7,156 bases of DNA from Agromyces sp. GTDB taxonomy: Bacteria; Actinomycetota; Actinomycetes; Actinomycetales; Microbacteriaceae. Shown in pieces: positions 5,370 through 7,156 of the stretch. The position numbers and the translations under genes were made by a program. Position 1 is the first letter of the stretch; every line of letters starts with the position of its first letter. The DNA is taken from contig JAPSJU010000099.1 in NCBI GenBank assembly GCA_031178025.1, forward strand, positions 1-7,156, in the 5' to 3' direction. Below the pieces are notes generated by a model. The model made no database searches. It saw only the letters and a list, made by a program, of their open reading frames with translations, and had not been told where the DNA came from.

Positions 5370-6571
5370 CCGTGTCGATGCGTGAATTCGCCGAGCGTGG
5401 CGCAGACCTCGAACTGGTCGGCATCCAGAAGCGGTTCCCGGGCTTCACGGCGATCGATCACCTCGACCTCACGATCCCCGCGGGATCGTTCTTCGCACTG
5501 CTCGGCCCCTCCGGATGCGGCAAGACGACGACGCTCCGGCTCGTCGCGGGCCTCGAGGAGCCCACGCAGGGCCGCATCCTGATCGGCGGCAAGGACGTGA
5601 CCGACACGAAGTCGCACGAGCGTCCCGTCAATACGGTGTTCCAGAGCTATGCGCTCTTCCCGCACATGACGATCATCGAGAACGTCGCCTTCGGCCTCAA
5701 GCGGCGTCGCATCGGCGACGCACTCCCCAAGGCCCACGAGGCGCTCCGGCTCGTCGAACTCGATCACCTCGCCCAGCGCAAGCCGCAGCAGCTGTCAGGC
5801 GGGCAGCAGCAGCGCGTCGCGCTCGCACGTGCGATCGTGAACCGCCCCGCACTGCTCCTCCTCGACGAGCCGCTCGGAGCCCTCGACCTCAAGCTCCGTC
5901 GGCAGATGCAGCTCGAACTGAAGGGCATCCAGGAAGAGGTCGGACTCACCTTCCTGCACGTGACGCACGACCAGGAGGAGGCCATGACGATGGCCGACAC
6001 GGTCGCCGTCATGAACAAGGGAGCCATCGAGCAGATGGGCGCCCCGGCCCAGCTCTACGAACTGCCGCGCACGACCTTCGTCGCGAACTTCCTCGGCCAG
6101 TCGAACCTCTTCTCGGGCGAGGTCGTCGACACCACGGGCGAGGCCATCTCGATCGACGCGGCGGGCTCGCGCATCATCGTCCCGACCTCGCGCGCCCAAC
6201 GTCACCACGGCATCGTGACCGTCGGGGTCCGCCCCGAGAAGGTGACGCTGCACCGTGATGAGCCGGAGCACGCCGCCCGCCGCAACCTGATCGGCCCCGG
6301 CCGGATCGTCGACGTGTCGTTCTCGGGAGTGAGCACGCAGTACATCGTCGAGATCCCGGGGCTCGGGTCCATCCTCGTCTTCGCCCAGAACGTCGGGATC
6401 GGTCCGATCGCGAGCGTCGGCGACGAAGCCTGGGTCAGCTGGGACGTGGAGCACGGATTCGGGCTCGAGGACGATGCCGCAGCGCCCGAGCGCTTCTCCG
6501 CCGACGACTCGACCACGGCGATCGCGGCGCAGCACCGCGAGGCGCTCGTGTCGGAGCTCGAGGACCGCTGA
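5366..6571 (+). CDS. potA: Polyamine ABC transporter ATP-binding protein (PotA-like)
   Basis: This is the cytoplasmic ATPase that powers the importer, 401 residues from GTG 5366. The nucleotide-binding domain (~14-245) has every key motif: Walker A GPSGCGKT (47-54), Q-loop Q93 in VFQSY, signature LSGGQQQR (143-150), Walker B LLLLDEP (163-169, D167/E168), D-loop GALD (171-174) and switch H201 in HVTHDQEEA. The ERPVNTVFQSYALFPHM stretch is typical of the PotA/CUT-type spermidine and iron importer group. A C-terminal TOBE-type regulatory domain follows (~250-362, with VGVRPEKV), and then an acidic, Ala-rich tail of ~40 residues. GTG 5366 gives a 4-base overlap with potD; GTG 5372 and ATG 5378 are alternatives that change only the first 2-4 residues. 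No strong Shine-Dalgarno is seen, so translation probably depends on coupling to potD. It should pair with PotB and an unseen PotC. Confidence 0.93.
   Translation: MTVSMREFAERGADLELVGIQKRFPGFTAIDHLDLTIPAGSFFALLGPSGCGKTTTLRLVAGLEEPTQGRILIGGKDVTDTKSHERPVNTVFQSYALFPHMTIIENVAFGLKRRRIGDALPKAHEALRLVELDHLAQRKPQQLSGGQQQRVALARAIVNRPALLLLDEPLGALDLKLRRQMQLELKGIQEEVGLTFLHVTHDQEEAMTMADTVAVMNKGAIEQMGAPAQLYELPRTTFVANFLGQSNLFSGEVVDTTGEAISIDAAGSRIIVPTSRAQRHHGIVTVGVRPEKVTLHRDEPEHAARRNLIGPGRIVDVSFSGVSTQYIVEIPGLGSILVFAQNVGIGPIASVGDEAWVSWDVEHGFGLEDDAAAPERFSADDSTTAIAAQHREALVSELEDR
6561..6564 (+). promoter_or_regulatory. Ribosome binding site for potB
   Basis: AGGA, within the last codons of potA, lies 9 bases before ATG 6574. 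It supports that start; the intergenic gap is only 2 bases. Confidence 0.5.
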
Positions 6572-6573
6572 CG

Positions 6574-7156
6574 ATGGCCTTCGCCGCATTCGCCACGACC
6601 GAGGCGCAGCCGCAGGCACCGCGGCGCAGGAGTCGCATCGCACTCTTCCTGCTGTTGCCCGGCATCCTCTATCTCGTCCTGTTCTTCCTGACGCCGCTGA
6701 TCTCGTTGATCCTGACGTCGCTCCAGGCGCCGCGCGAGTTCGGCGACATCGGCCAGTACGACTACGCGTTCAACTGGCAGAACTACGTGGCGGTCGTCCA
6801 GAGCTACCTGCCGCACATCGCCAGGTCCTTCGGATTCGCCCTCGCCGCGACCCTGCTGGCCCTCGCCATCAGCTATCCGCTCGCGTACTTCATCGGCGTG
6901 AAGGCGCGACGCTGGCCGCTCCTGCAGGGGCTCATGCTGGTGCTCGTGATCGCCCCGTTCTTCATCAGCTTCCTCCTGCGCACCCTCGCCTGGAAGCAGA
7001 TCCTCTCCGACGAGTCGCTCATCATCACCTCGCTGAAGGCGCTGTCGCTGATGGCTCCCGACACCCACTTCACGGGAACGCCGTTCGCCGTCATCTTCGG
7101 ACTCACCTACAACTTCATCCCGTTCATGACCCTGCCGATCTACACGACCCTGGAGC
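6574..7156 (+). CDS. potB: Polyamine ABC transporter permease (PotB-like), N-terminal part
   Basis: The frame is open from ATG 6574 to the window end, giving 194 residues of a protein usually near 280-310. A short basic cytoplasmic N-terminus (PRRRSR, 17-21) leads into a first span (~22-45, ending in TPLISLILTSL). A periplasmic segment with NWQNYVAVVQ follows (67-76), then spans at ~85-107, ~117-138 and ~168-190. The wording PLAYFI, PFFISFLLRTLAW and FIPFMTLPIYTTLE is characteristic of PotB/PotH-type permeases of the binding-protein-dependent transport family. The window stops just where the cytoplasmic EAA loop, which docks the ATPase, should start, so that motif cannot be checked. It starts 2 bases after potA and is clearly in the same operon. 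A PotC partner should follow downstream. Confidence 0.9.
   Translation, partial: MAFAAFATTEAQPQAPRRRSRIALFLLLPGILYLVLFFLTPLISLILTSLQAPREFGDIGQYDYAFNWQNYVAVVQSYLPHIARSFGFALAATLLALAISYPLAYFIGVKARRWPLLQGLMLVLVIAPFFISFLLRTLAWKQILSDESLIITSLKALSLMAPDTHFTGTPFAVIFGLTYNFIPFMTLPIYTTLE

Overview
The window is very GC-rich DNA with a strong G/C preference at third codon positions, GTG starts, tight gene packing and only two gaps near 100-150 bases. Together with the gene content (TgpA-type transglutaminase, FHA protein and FtsK/EccC ATPase in a row, and a Tat-type lipoprotein in a polyamine-type ABC operon) this suggests a high-GC actinobacterium, most likely Microbacteriaceae (Microbacterium or a relative). 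The genus is an inference from protein character; no ribosomal RNA is present to test it.

All genes lie on the + strand and fall into two modules. Module 1 (1-4005) is the end of a type VII secretion-like or cell-envelope cluster: the C-terminus of a probable TgpA-family transglutaminase membrane protein (1-439), a zinc-ribbon plus FHA signalling protein (436-1023) translationally coupled to it by a GTGA overlap, and a 961-residue membrane-anchored FtsK/SpoIIIE ATPase of the EccC/EssC type (1120-4005). A strong predicted RNA hairpin (1052-1091) lies in the 96-base gap before the ATPase gene.

Module 2 (4155-7156) is a polyamine-type ABC import operon in the order binding lipoprotein (potD-like), ATPase (potA), permease (potB, cut by the window end). 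A second permease gene (potC) is expected just beyond the window. potD and potA overlap by 4 bases and potA and potB are 2 bases apart, so the three are almost certainly one transcript. PotD would capture the polyamine outside the membrane, PotB (with a partner) would form the channel, and PotA would drive transport by ATP hydrolysis.

The 149-base gap between the modules (4006-4154) is the least GC-rich stretch. It holds a 44-base imperfect dyad (4043-4086), a weak promoter candidate, and the potD ribosome binding site. I found no RNA genes, insertion sequences, CRISPR array or phage genes. The most interesting signals are the two non-coding inverted repeats, the reduced EccC-like ATPase whose second P-loop has lost its lysine, and the FHA protein placed as a separate gene beside it, which resembles the fused FHA-ATPase layout of Firmicutes EssC.
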